A stretch of 29,742 bases of DNA from an uncultured Bacilli bacterium (GTDB taxonomy: Bacteria; Bacillota_I; Bacilli_A; RF39; UBA660). The stretch spans positions 1 through 29,742 of the forward strand of contig CALVTA010000004.1 in assembly GCA_944359735.1 (NCBI GenBank). The letters run 5' to 3'. The notes below the pieces were generated by a model, which was given only the letters and a program-made list of their open reading frames with translations, was not told where the DNA came from and ran no database searches. Shown here one piece after another: positions 15,666 to 24,060 of the stretch; position 1 is the first letter of the stretch; every line of letters begins with the position of its first letter. The position numbers were made by a program, and so were the translations under genes.

Positions 15666-16800
15666 AAAAATTTTTATCTCTTAAGAATGGAGGAAAATCA
15701 TAATCTGTATCATCTAATAATTCACTATCACTATCATCATCTTCTTCAGGTTCAGATTGAGGCATAGTTGCAACATATGATATTTCTTCTCTACTTCTTC
15801 TTGATGGAGCTCCATTAGAGAAAACAGGTTGTTTAGTTTCTCCTTGTTCTTTTCTTTCAAAACCAGTTGCAATAACTGTAACAATAACTTCATCCGATAA
15901 ATTTTCATTAATAACAGAACCAAAGATGGTATTAATATCATTACCTGATGCAGCTCTTACAACTTCTGCTGCCTGTTCAGCTTCAAATAAGGTTAAATTA
16001 ACGCCACCAGTTATATTAATAATAGCATCTGTTGCGCCATTAATACTTGTTTCAAGTAGTGGACTAGATACTGCTTGCTTAGCGGCTTCTATAGCTCTAT
16101 TTTCTCCTACACCAATACCAATACCAATAATAGCACGTCCTGAGTCTTTCATAACTGATTGGACATCAGCAAAATCTAGATTAACAAGTCCTACTACAGC
16201 GATTAAGTCTGAAATTGATTGAACACCACGACGAAGTACATTATCAACTTCTTTAAATGCTTCAAGCATTGGTGTAGTTTTATCAATAATTTCCCTTAAC
16301 CTATCATTTGGAATTACAATTAAAGTATCAACGTGTTTTTCTAATTCAGATAAGCCTTTTAAAGCATTATCCATTCTTTTTCTACCCTCAAAAGTAAATG
16401 GTTTTGTAACTATTGCTACTGTTAAAGCACCAAGAGCTTGAGCTATTTCGGCAACTACAGGAGCAGCTCCTGTTCCTGTGCCACCACCCATTCCACAAGT
16501 AATAAAAACCATATCTGCTCCTGCAAGTGCATCTTCTATTTCTTTTTTAGATTCTAGGGCAGCTTCTCTACCAATATCAGGTCTAGACCCAGCACCTAAT
16601 CCATCTGTTAAATTAGCGCCAAGTTGAATTTTAACATCAGCCTTAGAATTATTCAATACTTGTAAATCAGTATTAGCAACAATAAATTCTACTCCTTTTA
16701 CACCTGACTCTACCATTCTATTAACAGCATTGCCACCGCCACCGCCGCAGCCGATTACTTTTATTTTCGCTAATTGATCCATTTCTAGTCCATTTCCCAT
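15664..16800 (-). CDS. ftsZ: Cell division protein FtsZ
   Basis: A 378-aa tubulin homologue that polymerises with GTP to form the division ring. GTP-binding features: IKVIGCGGGGGNAVNRM near the start, the tubulin signature GGGTGTG at 105-111, and the T7 loop NLDFAD at 207-212, which supplies the catalytic acidic residues. After about residue 320 there is a short, very acidic linker (EEDDDSDSELLDDTDYD), then the conserved tail FPPFLRDKNF that binds FtsA and other partners. SD AGGAGG lies 8 nt before ATG. It is the second gene of the ftsA-ftsZ unit, 17 nt after ftsA. Confidence 0.98.
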   Translation of the reverse strand: MGNGLEMDQLAKIKVIGCGGGGGNAVNRMVESGVKGVEFIVANTDLQVLNNSKADVKIQLGANLTDGLGAGSRPDIGREAALESKKEIEDALAGADMVFITCGMGGGTGTGAAPVVAEIAQALGALTVAIVTKPFTFEGRKRMDNALKGLSELEKHVDTLIVIPNDRLREIIDKTTPMLEAFKEVDNVLRRGVQSISDLIAVVGLVNLDFADVQSVMKDSGRAIIGIGIGVGENRAIEAAKQAVSSPLLETSINGATDAIINITGGVNLTLFEAEQAAEVVRAASGNDINTIFGSVINENLSDEVIVTVIATGFERKEQGETKQPVFSNGAPSRRSREEISYVATMPQSEPEEDDDSDSELLDDTDYDFPPFLRDKNF

Positions 16801-16817
16801 GATTGTATCCTCCTTAA

Positions 16818-18053
16818 TTAGTTATCAAAAAAGTGACCAAAAAATTTATTTGTCATAGTCTCATTAATAGTATTTTTCTTTTTAGGTGATATGAAATTAT
16901 CTATTTCATTAAGATCAAACATATTAATATCTTGTTCTTTTAACGTACATTTTTTATCAAAATATTTACAACTTCCAAAAACACTGGTGTATTTATTATG
17001 TCTAGCACCTAATTCTTTCATATTAAAACAGCTAGAAACCCTACCCAAAGTTTCTTCAACTACATAGTTAAAACCTGCAAGTTCACTAATACCACCTACT
17101 ACAATTATATAACTTATTTCTCTTTTTGTTAAGCGATTTATTTCATTTTTTGCAAGTTTTAAAATTTCTTTTATTCTAGATTCTATAACTTCGGATATTT
17201 GCATTTGGTTTATAGTTAACTTTTTGTTTTCTTTATTTACTAACGTCACATCATCATTACTATCGGCGTATCTAGCCGAAGTTAAAGCAAATGTTTCTTT
17301 CAAAGTTTTCGCTTCTTTTAAATCTATTTTGTAAATAAAAGAGATATCCTTATCAACACTACTACTTCCAACCGGAATATAGGAGTTTTTTATCATGATT
17401 CCCTTATTAAAAACTCCTATATTTGTAATATCAGTTCCTATATTAATAATCGCTCCCATTTTACGATCAAGTTCTTTAGTTGCTACTGTGTAATAGTCTC
17501 CTTGAATATTGTAGATAATGTCTGTTATATTAATCCCTATACTTCTTACGATGTTAATAAAAGGATATATTTCATCTTTAGGAGAGGTAGCAACTACAGC
17601 TTTTAAAAAAAGTTTTTCTCCTTCTTCATCTAGTGGATTGATAACGCTAGCTTCATCATCTACTGTAAATGATATAGGTAGACAACTGACAAGTTCTCTT
17701 GTATCATCATAAGCATTTAAAACTGTATCTTTAATAACTGCTTCTATATCTTTACCTCTAACTTTATCTCCTTTTATATTAACCAATCCAGTTTCAATTG
17801 TCATATTTGCTCTATTAGCAGGAAGTGTTAATATTACTTCTTTAATTTTCATACCTATTTTTTCTTCTGTAATCTTTAAAGCTTGAAGAAGTGAATTCTT
17901 TAATTTTTTATCATCATAGATGGTATTTTTCTTTAGGCCTAATGATTTAACAGCAGTAGATGCTAAGACATAGTAATTATTATTATTAGCACTAACAACT
18001 ATTATTTTTATTTCTCCATTACCAATATCAAGCCCTGTATAAATATGATTCAT
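16818..18053 (-). CDS. ftsA: Cell division protein FtsA
   Basis: A 411-aa actin-like ATPase that tethers FtsZ to the membrane. It starts with the phosphate-1 motif TGLDIGNGEIKIIV; IINIGTDITNIGVF is phosphate-2 and IIVVGGISELAGF the adenosine motif. The inserted 1C domain (LTLPANRANMTIETG region) is present. The C-terminus TNKFFGHFFDN is an aromatic, amphipathic end suited to be the membrane-targeting helix. SD GAGGTGG is about 10 nt upstream. A consensus-like promoter at 18084-18112 drives ftsA-ftsZ. In the common dcw order, ftsQ/divIB and mur genes would precede it; here dCTP-deaminase-like genes do. Confidence 0.96.
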   Translation of the reverse strand: MNHIYTGLDIGNGEIKIIVVSANNNNYYVLASTAVKSLGLKKNTIYDDKKLKNSLLQALKITEEKIGMKIKEVILTLPANRANMTIETGLVNIKGDKVRGKDIEAVIKDTVLNAYDDTRELVSCLPISFTVDDEASVINPLDEEGEKLFLKAVVATSPKDEIYPFINIVRSIGINITDIIYNIQGDYYTVATKELDRKMGAIINIGTDITNIGVFNKGIMIKNSYIPVGSSSVDKDISFIYKIDLKEAKTLKETFALTSARYADSNDDVTLVNKENKKLTINQMQISEVIESRIKEILKLAKNEINRLTKREISYIIVVGGISELAGFNYVVEETLGRVSSCFNMKELGARHNKYTSVFGSCKYFDKKCTLKEQDINMFDLNEIDNFISPKKKNTINETMTNKFFGHFFDN

Positions 18054-18083
18054 AGCTTTAAAACCACCTCTACTCTATATTTA

Positions 18084-18112
18084 ATTATACATAATTAAAA
18101 TAAAATTAACAA
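18084..18112 (-). promoter_or_regulatory. Promoter of ftsA-ftsZ
   Basis: TTGTTA (18112-18107), 17-bp spacer, perfect TATAAT (18089-18084), about 30 nt before the ftsA start. Confidence 0.65.
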
Positions 18113-18141
18113 GATATTCTTAATAGAAAATTATCTTTGTT
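18108..18141 (-). terminator. Possible terminator between the dCTP-deaminase-like pair and ftsA
   Basis: AACAAAGATA pairs with TATCTTGTT (18141-18132 and 18116-18108) with one bulged A and a 15-nt loop, followed by AATTTTATTTTAATT. It overlaps the -35 of the ftsA promoter and is only AT-rich, so support is modest. Confidence 0.35.
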
Positions 18142-18208
18142 ATTTTTATTAGAATTTAATTGTATATTTGATATAGCGTCATTTTAGTAAATTTTTTTAA
18201 CTAAATAT

Positions 18209-19282
18209 TTATCTTATCTTTTTTAATGATTTATATAATGGGCTTCCAAGTTCATCTTTTGAAAGATTTTGCATAGGTCCTGTGTAGCTTTTATTGTTCT
18301 CACCATCTTTAGTCAAATAATAAATTTGACAACATCTAATATTTTTATTAATTAGTATAGGCTTAACTACTTCTACTCCTAAATGCCAAAATCCTTTATA
18401 ACCAATTGATCCCATTTCACCATAACTACTTATTTTAAAACCATTTCTAGCCATAGAACTTCTACCACTTATCATTGGAATTAAATTATTTGTTTCTGTC
18501 CATTCATTTGTTCTGCCCAAATATATTTCACCTGGATAAAACCATATTCCTTCCTCACCTATTTTTATTTTCTGAATAGGATTTTCTTTTTTCATATCTA
18601 AAATTGGATCAGAATAAATACCTAGTGTATCATTTAAAGTTAAATTAACAGAGTTAGGATTTATTACTATTTCATCTTGTGGATTAATCAATATATCTGG
18701 ATTTTCTCCTTGCATTCTTTTTTTTATTTCTTCACCACTTAACATTCCTGATGTATATGTCCCACATGATATATTGTTTGTTATTTTTCTTATAGTTTGA
18801 CAATGATTTAAATTGGGAAAAAAAGAAAGATTGGCAATTTTAATATCTGGATAAATAATAATTGGTTTTGTGGCAATTATGCTTAAGATTAAAGGTCCAT
18901 TAAAGTTTTGTGTCTTATATCCACTAGTTAATTCTACACTAACACCTAATAATGATAACGTAATTTTTCCATGCATTACAGGTATAAACCCATGAGTTGT
19001 AATTTCTTCTACTGTTTTTGCTAAATATACTTTGTTTGGTTGTAATAATAAACCTGTTTCTGGTATTTTAATTCTTTTTAAATTCTTAATATTATCATTT
19101 AATACTTCCTGCAGATAAATACTACTATTTTTTGTATCAATGATATCATAATCAAAGGTATATAATGTATTTCCAATACTTAGATCACAACTATTTGGCT
19201 TGTCTAAAGCACCATTTGACATGTTTTTTATTAGTATATTTCCTAATTGCATTTGTTTTTTTATTTCATTACTTGTTAACAT
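18209..19282 (-). CDS. Double-domain dCTP deaminase-like protein
   Basis: A 357-aa protein of two fused dCTP-deaminase/dUTPase-fold domains (about 1-178 and 180-357); each begins ML-(T/S)-x-E-I-K-K. Dcd enzymes deaminate dCTP to dUTP as homotrimers with active sites at subunit interfaces. Domain A keeps KPNSCDLSIG and LQPNKVYLAKTVE but has HGKITLS (104-110) in place of GRSSxxR and S134 where the catalytic Glu should be. Domain B has an intact SGRSSMARNG (272-281) but Gly302 at the Glu position (GYKGFWHLG). Neither domain alone has a complete site. The start overlaps the upstream 185-aa gene by 14 nt, with SD AAAGGTGAG. The pair may form a mixed trimer. Regulatory or nucleotide-sensing roles are also possible. 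Confidence 0.8.
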   Translation of the reverse strand: MLTSNEIKKQMQLGNILIKNMSNGALDKPNSCDLSIGNTLYTFDYDIIDTKNSSIYLQEVLNDNIKNLKRIKIPETGLLLQPNKVYLAKTVEEITTHGFIPVMHGKITLSLLGVSVELTSGYKTQNFNGPLILSIIATKPIIIYPDIKIANLSFFPNLNHCQTIRKITNNISCGTYTSGMLSGEEIKKRMQGENPDILINPQDEIVINPNSVNLTLNDTLGIYSDPILDMKKENPIQKIKIGEEGIWFYPGEIYLGRTNEWTETNNLIPMISGRSSMARNGFKISSYGEMGSIGYKGFWHLGVEVVKPILINKNIRCCQIYYLTKDGENNKSYTGPMQNLSKDELGSPLYKSLKKIR

Positions 19283-19826
19283 ATCTTCTCACCTTTCCTT
19301 TTTGTTTTGGCTTATATTCTTCATATAATTTAGATGCAGTAGGTTCAATTTGACCAAGATATTTTCCCTCATAAAACTTATCATTCTCATTACCAATTAT
19401 AGGATAATAGTATATCTGTCCAATTGGCATTCCTGGGTAGACTTTTATGGGATTAGTACATACAATCTCTAATGTCCATGTCCCTTTAAATCCATTATCT
19501 CCAAATCCTGCTGTAATATGAATTTCCATTCCAACTGTAGTTAATTCCTCCATTCCAGATAAAACTGGAACAAATCCATAAGTTTCTGTATATTCAACAG
19601 TTCTACCAATATATAATTCATTTGGTTGTAAAACTAAACCTTCTTTAGGAATTATAATTTCCTTTATTGGTGCTTTTTCATCTGTTTTTAAAAATGGAGT
19701 ATCATATACTTTTAAAGAATCCCCCAATGTAACTTTGACAAAATTTTCTTCAATTTTATTAATACCACCATCTACATGTATACTTTTTCTTGAAAATTCT
19801 TTTCTTATCGCTTCTTTGCTTAACAT
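19269..19826 (-). CDS. Single-domain dCTP deaminase-like protein
   Basis: A 185-aa Dcd-fold protein, the usual length for one subunit. LQPNELYIGRTVEYTE, HITAGFGDNGFKGTWTLEI and the C-terminal KYLGQIEPTASKLYEEY fit bacterial Dcd. The catalytic Glu is present (E120 in TWTLE). However, the substrate-binding GRSSxxR is replaced by GMEELTT (91-97), and the N-terminal PNS is replaced by EENF. So it holds the base that activates water but not the Ser/Arg half of the site, which is present in the neighbouring gene's second domain. SD GGAGG is 6 nt before ATG, and it has its own promoter and a preceding terminator. Confidence 0.85.
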   Translation of the reverse strand: MLSKEAIRKEFSRKSIHVDGGINKIEENFVKVTLGDSLKVYDTPFLKTDEKAPIKEIIIPKEGLVLQPNELYIGRTVEYTETYGFVPVLSGMEELTTVGMEIHITAGFGDNGFKGTWTLEIVCTNPIKVYPGMPIGQIYYYPIIGNENDKFYEGKYLGQIEPTASKLYEEYKPKQKGKVRRYVNK

Positions 19827-19853
19827 ATTTTACCTCCTTTGTAAGCTAATTAA

Positions 19854-19882
19854 AGTGTATCATTAGAATAATTTTTCTACAA
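19854..19882 (-). promoter_or_regulatory. Promoter of the dCTP-deaminase-like pair
   Basis: TTGTAG (19882-19877), 17-bp spacer, TACACT (19859-19854) with extended TG. It lies between the pbpB terminator and the 185-aa gene. Confidence 0.5.
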
Positions 19883-19899
19883 TATTTTTGTTTTTCAAT

Positions 19900-19938
19900 A
19901 TATAGTTAAAACTAGAAGAATAGATATTTTCTTCTAGT
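19900..19938 (-). terminator. Terminator after pbpB
   Basis: A perfect 10-bp stem ACTAGAAGAA/TTCTTCTAGT (19938-19929 and 19920-19911), 8-nt loop, followed by TTTAACTATA. It closes the mraZ-rsmH-ftsL-pbpB unit. Confidence 0.7.
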
Positions 19939-19950
19939 ATTTTATATTAT

Positions 19951-22110
19951 TTAAAATTTGGGAGTTAACGTCAAAGTTATTTCCATATTATCAGTAATAG
20001 CAGTACCTGCTCCAATATTTTGGCTAGTAACATAACCATTTCCTTCTAATTTAACACTAATTCCCAACATTTGTAACAAATCTTCTGCTTGTTTACTAGA
20101 TAGTCCAGTAACATCTGGAACAGTTAAATTACTATCATTTGTTATTAAAAATACCTTAGTCCCAACAGTTACCTTATCACCTTTAGTAGGATATTGTTTA
20201 ATAATTTCACTACCGTTTCCTATAACAGTTACATTTATCCCCATATTTTCTAATTCTGTTTTAGAGGTACTAATATCTTTATTTTTGTACGAAGCTAATT
20301 TATATTCTGCCAGTTTTTCTTCTGTTACCGTTGTAGGATCAGTTCCATAATATTTACTTATATTAACAACAATTTCTTTAATTGCCTGCCAAATTACTTT
20401 TTGATTACCAGATTCAGGTTTTTTTACAGAAGCATAGATAATTACTTTAGGATCATCTTTAGGATAAATTCCAGCGAAAGATGAAATAATATCATCAGCA
20501 CCTGTTAAATAACCACCACTATTTTCATCGGCAATTTGAGCAGTACCTGTCTTACCTATTAAGTTATACCCTTCTAGACGGTACCCTGCTCCGGTCATGC
20601 CTGGAGCATTAACGGTATCCCACATTAAATCTTTTATTTTATTTACTGTAGTTTCACTAGCAACAGTATCTACTTCTTCTCTTTTTCCCTCATAAACAAC
20701 CTCTCCTGTATCAGGATCGACTATTTTTTCTACTAAGTATGGCTTTAACATAACTCCAGCATTAGTAAGAGAAGTTAGGGCTTGAATATTTTGAATAGGT
20801 GTTGTTGTAATACCTTGTCCAAATCCAGCATTAAAGATTTCTGTTTCATATTTAAAATCAATTTTACCTGGATTTTCACCAGGAAGTTCTATTCCTGTTT
20901 TCTTACCAAAGCCTAATTTTTTAAAATAACTTCTTAAAATATCGGCAGATAAATAGCGATCTATTAAGTTAATAACCCCAACATTACTTGATAAAGCAAA
21001 TCCTTTATCAAAGGTAATATCTCCCCAACCTGCTCTATTCCAGTCACCTATTTCAGTACCATCAGTTGTTGTATAAACACCAGAATGATAAGTTTCATTA
21101 CCATTATATACACCTTGCTCCATCGTAGCCATATAGGTGAATATCTTCATAGTTGATCCAGGTTCATAGGGAGATGCTACATTTAAATCTAAATAATTAG
21201 TAATATCTCTTTTGTTAGGATCAAATGATGGTGAGGAGCTTGAAGCGAGAATTGCTCCTGTCTTAGCATCTGCTATCATGATAGTGAACCATTCATAGTT
21301 ATAATTTTCTTCGGCTTCGCTTAAGGCTTGTTCAACAAAAAATTGAATACTACTATTAATAGTTAAATATACATCTTTACCATCACTTGCTTCTTTACTT
21401 ATTTCATTAGTACCTGCTATTTTATAACCTCTTAAATCCTTTTGATAGGTAGTGTAGCCATCTTCTCCTTTTAATGTTGAATCATAATATTTTTCAATAC
21501 CCATTTCTCCTGTTATAGTAGTCTCTTCTTCGCCATCACTATTAGTAGTAGTTTCCTCTTTAGCATAGCCTAAGACATAGGAAGCAAAATCTCCTTTAGG
21601 ATAATATCTTTTAAAGCTCTCTTCAAAATCGATACCTGGTAGATTTAAAGATTCTATTTTTTCCTTAGTAAGTTCAGTTAACCCTTTACCAGCGCTACCG
21701 AACTCTGTCTGATATATTCCTTCTTTACTTAAATATTTTAATATTTCATCTTCACTAATACCCAAAATAGGGGCAAGCTCTTTAGCTGTTTTCTCTTTGT
21801 CTACAACATGTTGAGGGTTATCAGAATCAGTTGTTCTTGAGGGAGAGAGATAAGCAATTAGCTTATAGGAAGATACATTTTGAGCTAGTACTTCCTCATC
21901 GCTACTATAGATATTTCCTCTTTTGGCTTTTATAATATCTGTTTTAGTAGTTCTTCTTTTAGCTAGTGCTTGTAAATTAGTGTCATCTATTTCTGTTGAT
22001 AAAGCAAGTTGTGTTACTCTTACAATCATTAAAGCAAACAAAAAAAGAGAAGCAAGAATAACAAACTTACTGTATTTTATATTATTTCTTGCTCTCTTCT
22101 TTTTTTTCAA
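19951..22110 (-). CDS. pbpB: Class B penicillin-binding protein with PASTA domains (PBP2B/FtsI type)
   Basis: A 719-aa septal transpeptidase that cross-links peptidoglycan at division. A short cytoplasmic basic tail and membrane helix (about 15-36) come first, then the PBP dimerisation domain, then the transpeptidase domain with STMK (S319), SSN (374-376) and KTGTAQ (520-525). Two PASTA domains end the protein (about 595-658 and 661-719; LTVPDVTGLSSKQAEDLL in the second). Start is TTG at 22110: an in-frame TGA lies two codons upstream, and the first internal ATG is inside the membrane helix. SD is GTGGTG. It follows ftsL by 16 nt. SpoVD has a similar layout, but the dcw position favours PBP2B. 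Confidence 0.95.
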   Translation of the reverse strand: MKKKKRARNNIKYSKFVILASLFLFALMIVRVTQLALSTEIDDTNLQALAKRRTTKTDIIKAKRGNIYSSDEEVLAQNVSSYKLIAYLSPSRTTDSDNPQHVVDKEKTAKELAPILGISEDEILKYLSKEGIYQTEFGSAGKGLTELTKEKIESLNLPGIDFEESFKRYYPKGDFASYVLGYAKEETTTNSDGEEETTITGEMGIEKYYDSTLKGEDGYTTYQKDLRGYKIAGTNEISKEASDGKDVYLTINSSIQFFVEQALSEAEENYNYEWFTIMIADAKTGAILASSSSPSFDPNKRDITNYLDLNVASPYEPGSTMKIFTYMATMEQGVYNGNETYHSGVYTTTDGTEIGDWNRAGWGDITFDKGFALSSNVGVINLIDRYLSADILRSYFKKLGFGKKTGIELPGENPGKIDFKYETEIFNAGFGQGITTTPIQNIQALTSLTNAGVMLKPYLVEKIVDPDTGEVVYEGKREEVDTVASETTVNKIKDLMWDTVNAPGMTGAGYRLEGYNLIGKTGTAQIADENSGGYLTGADDIISSFAGIYPKDDPKVIIYASVKKPESGNQKVIWQAIKEIVVNISKYYGTDPTTVTEEKLAEYKLASYKNKDISTSKTELENMGINVTVIGNGSEIIKQYPTKGDKVTVGTKVFLITNDSNLTVPDVTGLSSKQAEDLLQMLGISVKLEGNGYVTSQNIGAGTAITDNMEITLTLTPKF

Positions 22111-22126
22111 CTTTCACCACATCCTA

Positions 22127-22426
22127 TTACTCATCAATGTTCTTAATATTATCATTATTATAACTTAAACCTTGCTCTTTGGCAACTTCCTCTATCTTAT
22201 CAAGACTTGCTAACTCATTTATCTTCATAGATAAACTTTCATTGGTCTTAGTTTGATTGTTTATTTCTTTCTTTACTTTTTCTACTTCAAAATTAATCTT
22301 TGCCAAAGTTGCTTTAGAAAAAACAATAGTTAGAGGGGCACTTACTAATAGAACAACAGCAAAAGTAGTAATTAAGCGTTCAAATCTACTCATCTTAACC
22401 CGTTTTTTTAATGTTCTTTTAGCCAT
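22127..22426 (-). CDS. ftsL: Cell division protein FtsL
   Basis: A 99-aa bitopic division protein: basic N-terminus (AKRTLKKRVKMSR), one membrane helix (about residues 17-37, LITTFAVVLLVSAPLTIVF), then an extracellular coiled coil with leucine/isoleucine spacing (INFEVEKVKKEINNQTK...) and the IEEVAKEQGL segment common to FtsL/DivIC-type proteins. ATG 22426 is preferred; the GTG 9 nt upstream lies inside the GGAGTG SD. Position between rsmH and pbpB is the standard one. Confidence 0.88.
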   Translation of the reverse strand: MAKRTLKKRVKMSRFERLITTFAVVLLVSAPLTIVFSKATLAKINFEVEKVKKEINNQTKTNESLSMKINELASLDKIEEVAKEQGLSYNNDNIKNIDE

Positions 22427-22455
22427 AAGTATCACTCCTCGTATAATAGTTTTTG

Positions 22456-22520
22456 TAAGTGAGAAATCACTTATATTAACTATTTTTTATTTATTCTATT
22501 TTTATAAGTAAAAATAGTTA
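22456..22520 (-). promoter_or_regulatory. Two hairpins in the rsmH-ftsL gap
   Basis: In the 155-nt gap, minus-strand TAACTATTTTT (22520-22510) pairs with AAAAATAGTTA (22487-22477) as an 11-bp stem with a 22-nt loop, followed at once by a TAAGTGA/TCACTTA hairpin with a TTTC loop (22473-22456). Neither has a T-run after it. They could slow transcription, set mRNA processing or protect the ftsL-pbpB message. No convincing promoter is seen here. Confidence 0.4.
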
Positions 22521-22581
22521 AAACTGTGGATTATTTATACCCTGTGTTATTATATCCTCTTGAGATGTAATAACTAGGATC

Positions 22582-23505
22582 TTATTTTATTCTTTCTATT
22601 ACTCTTAGCGTAGCAGAATGTGCTCTATTATTACGTGAGAGTTCTTCGCTACTTGCTTTTATGCCTTTTTTTGTAATTAGTCTATAGTTTGGTTGTTTAT
22701 CAAGAGGGATATTAGGTAAACCCTTTGATATGTTGTCTATTTCAGTTACTTCAATAAATTTATGTTTTACAATCTTATCTTCTAGAGAATGAAAAGTAAT
22801 AACTGCTAAACGTCCATTAATATCTAATAATTCTAATGCGTCATTTAAAGATTTTTTTAAGACAAACAACTCATTATTTACTTCTATTCTCAATGCTTGG
22901 AATATCTGTTTAGCAGGATGCTTCTTTATTTTTTCTTTATATGGTACTGCTGATTTAATAATATCTACCAATTCTAAAGTTGTACTTATCTCTTTTTTAC
23001 TACGATACTTAATGATTGCATTAGCAATAGAAGTAGAGAATTTACTTTCTCCATAATCTTTAAAAATTTTTTTTAAATCTTTAAAACTATAGGTATTAAC
23101 AATTATTTTAGCAGTTAAAGGATTATCTTTATCCATTCTCATATCTAAAGGAGCATCAAACCTATAACTAAAGCCTCGATAATCTTCATCAAGTTGTGGA
23201 CTAGATACTCCTAAATCATAAAGAATTGCATCTACTTTTCTTACATTTAATTTTTCTAATTTTTCTTTGGCAAAAATAAAGTTTGAATCAATGATTTGGA
23301 AGTTAGGAGCTATAGATAAAAGTTTTTCTTTACTGTAGCTAAGTGCTTCCTCATCTTGGTCAAAGGCGAATAAATACCCATTTTTTATTCTTTTTAATAT
23401 TTGACTACTATGTCCTGCAAAGCCTAAGGTCATATCAACAACGATGCTATCATCTTTTAAATTTAAACTTTTAATAGTTTCTTCAAGTAATACTGACTCA
23501 TGCAT
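22582..23505 (-). CDS. rsmH: 16S rRNA m4C1402 methyltransferase RsmH
   Basis: A 307-aa SAM-dependent enzyme that N4-methylates C1402 in the ribosomal P site. Family marks: MHESVLLEETIKSL at the start, VVDMTLGFAGHSSQIL (SAM motif I), DAILYDLGVSSPQLDEDYRGFSYR, APLDMRMD, ALRIEVNNEL, ITFHSLEDKIVKH and NNRAHSATLRVIERI at the end. Length is typical. Its ATG overlaps the mraZ stop (TAATG), giving coupled translation. Confidence 0.97.
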   Translation of the reverse strand: MHESVLLEETIKSLNLKDDSIVVDMTLGFAGHSSQILKRIKNGYLFAFDQDEEALSYSKEKLLSIAPNFQIIDSNFIFAKEKLEKLNVRKVDAILYDLGVSSPQLDEDYRGFSYRFDAPLDMRMDKDNPLTAKIIVNTYSFKDLKKIFKDYGESKFSTSIANAIIKYRSKKEISTTLELVDIIKSAVPYKEKIKKHPAKQIFQALRIEVNNELFVLKKSLNDALELLDINGRLAVITFHSLEDKIVKHKFIEVTEIDNISKGLPNIPLDKQPNYRLITKKGIKASSEELSRNNRAHSATLRVIERIK

Positions 23506-23936
23506 TATATTTTCTCCTCAAATAAACCTTCTGCTATTTCTGACATTTCATCGTTACATGCGCTCATAAATTCTTCAAATGAAGCTTCATCCCATATTTC
23601 TAACCTATCCCCTGTTCCAATAACAACACATGATTTAGTTAGGTTTGCATAGGTAGAAAGAGGTGAAGGAATGTTTACTCTTCCTTGTTTATCAAGTTCT
23701 AAGGCAGTAGCACCAGACATAAAAAATCTTGTGAAAGCTCTAGCATCTTTTTTAGTAAATGGTAAGCTTTCAAGTTTTGTAACTATACGGTTAAAAGTAG
23801 TTTCTGGATAAACATAAAGGCAATGTTCTATACCTTTAGTAATAATAAAATTCTTACCTAATAAATCACGATATTTAGAAGGTATGGCAATTCTACCTTT
23901 ATCATCAAGATTATGATGAAATTCACCCATGAACAT
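23505..23936 (-). CDS. mraZ: Transcriptional regulator MraZ
   Basis: A 143-aa AbrB-like DNA-binding protein that regulates the dcw cluster. Two MraZ repeats are visible: MGEFHHNLDDKGRIAIPSKYR and ALELDKQGRVNIPSPLSTYA, each with the D-x-(K)-G-R signature. The start ATG 23936 follows GGGGGA by 5 nt and gives the normal family length; codons upstream to 23969 lie within the operator. The last repeat of its likely binding site merges with its own SD. Confidence 0.96.
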   Translation of the reverse strand: MFMGEFHHNLDDKGRIAIPSKYRDLLGKNFIITKGIEHCLYVYPETTFNRIVTKLESLPFTKKDARAFTRFFMSGATALELDKQGRVNIPSPLSTYANLTKSCVVIGTGDRLEIWDEASFEEFMSACNDEMSEIAEGLFEEKI

Positions 23937-23942
23937 ATTTAT

Positions 23943-23981
23943 CCCCCACTTTTCACCACTTTTTACCACTGCTTAATTATA
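23943..23981 (-). promoter_or_regulatory. mraZ promoter with tandem MraZ boxes
   Basis: Minus strand: -10 TATAAT at 23981-23976 (no clear -35), then three AGTGG repeats spaced exactly 10 bp (23970-23966, 23960-23956, 23950-23946); the last two have the AAAAGTGG form. MraZ is known to bind direct repeats of this type (AAAGTG-like boxes in mollicutes, TGGGN-type in E. coli) upstream of its own gene. Here the boxes lie at the start of transcription, which suits repression. Confidence 0.7.
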
Positions 23982-24060
23982 TGTTACACAAAAATATTAA
24001 AAATGTAAATAATATAAGTAATATTTTATTTGACAAATAAATTATTTTACAAAAAAATGT

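Noticed and set aside
15714..15941. 75-aa minus-strand ORF inside ftsZ
   Set aside because: An alternative frame of the acidic ftsZ linker; composition is an artefact of the GAT/GAA-rich codons.
18209..19826. Ordinary tandem dcd duplication
   Set aside because: The complementary loss of GRSSxxR and Glu across three domains is too systematic to treat as simple duplicates, so it is reported as a finding instead.
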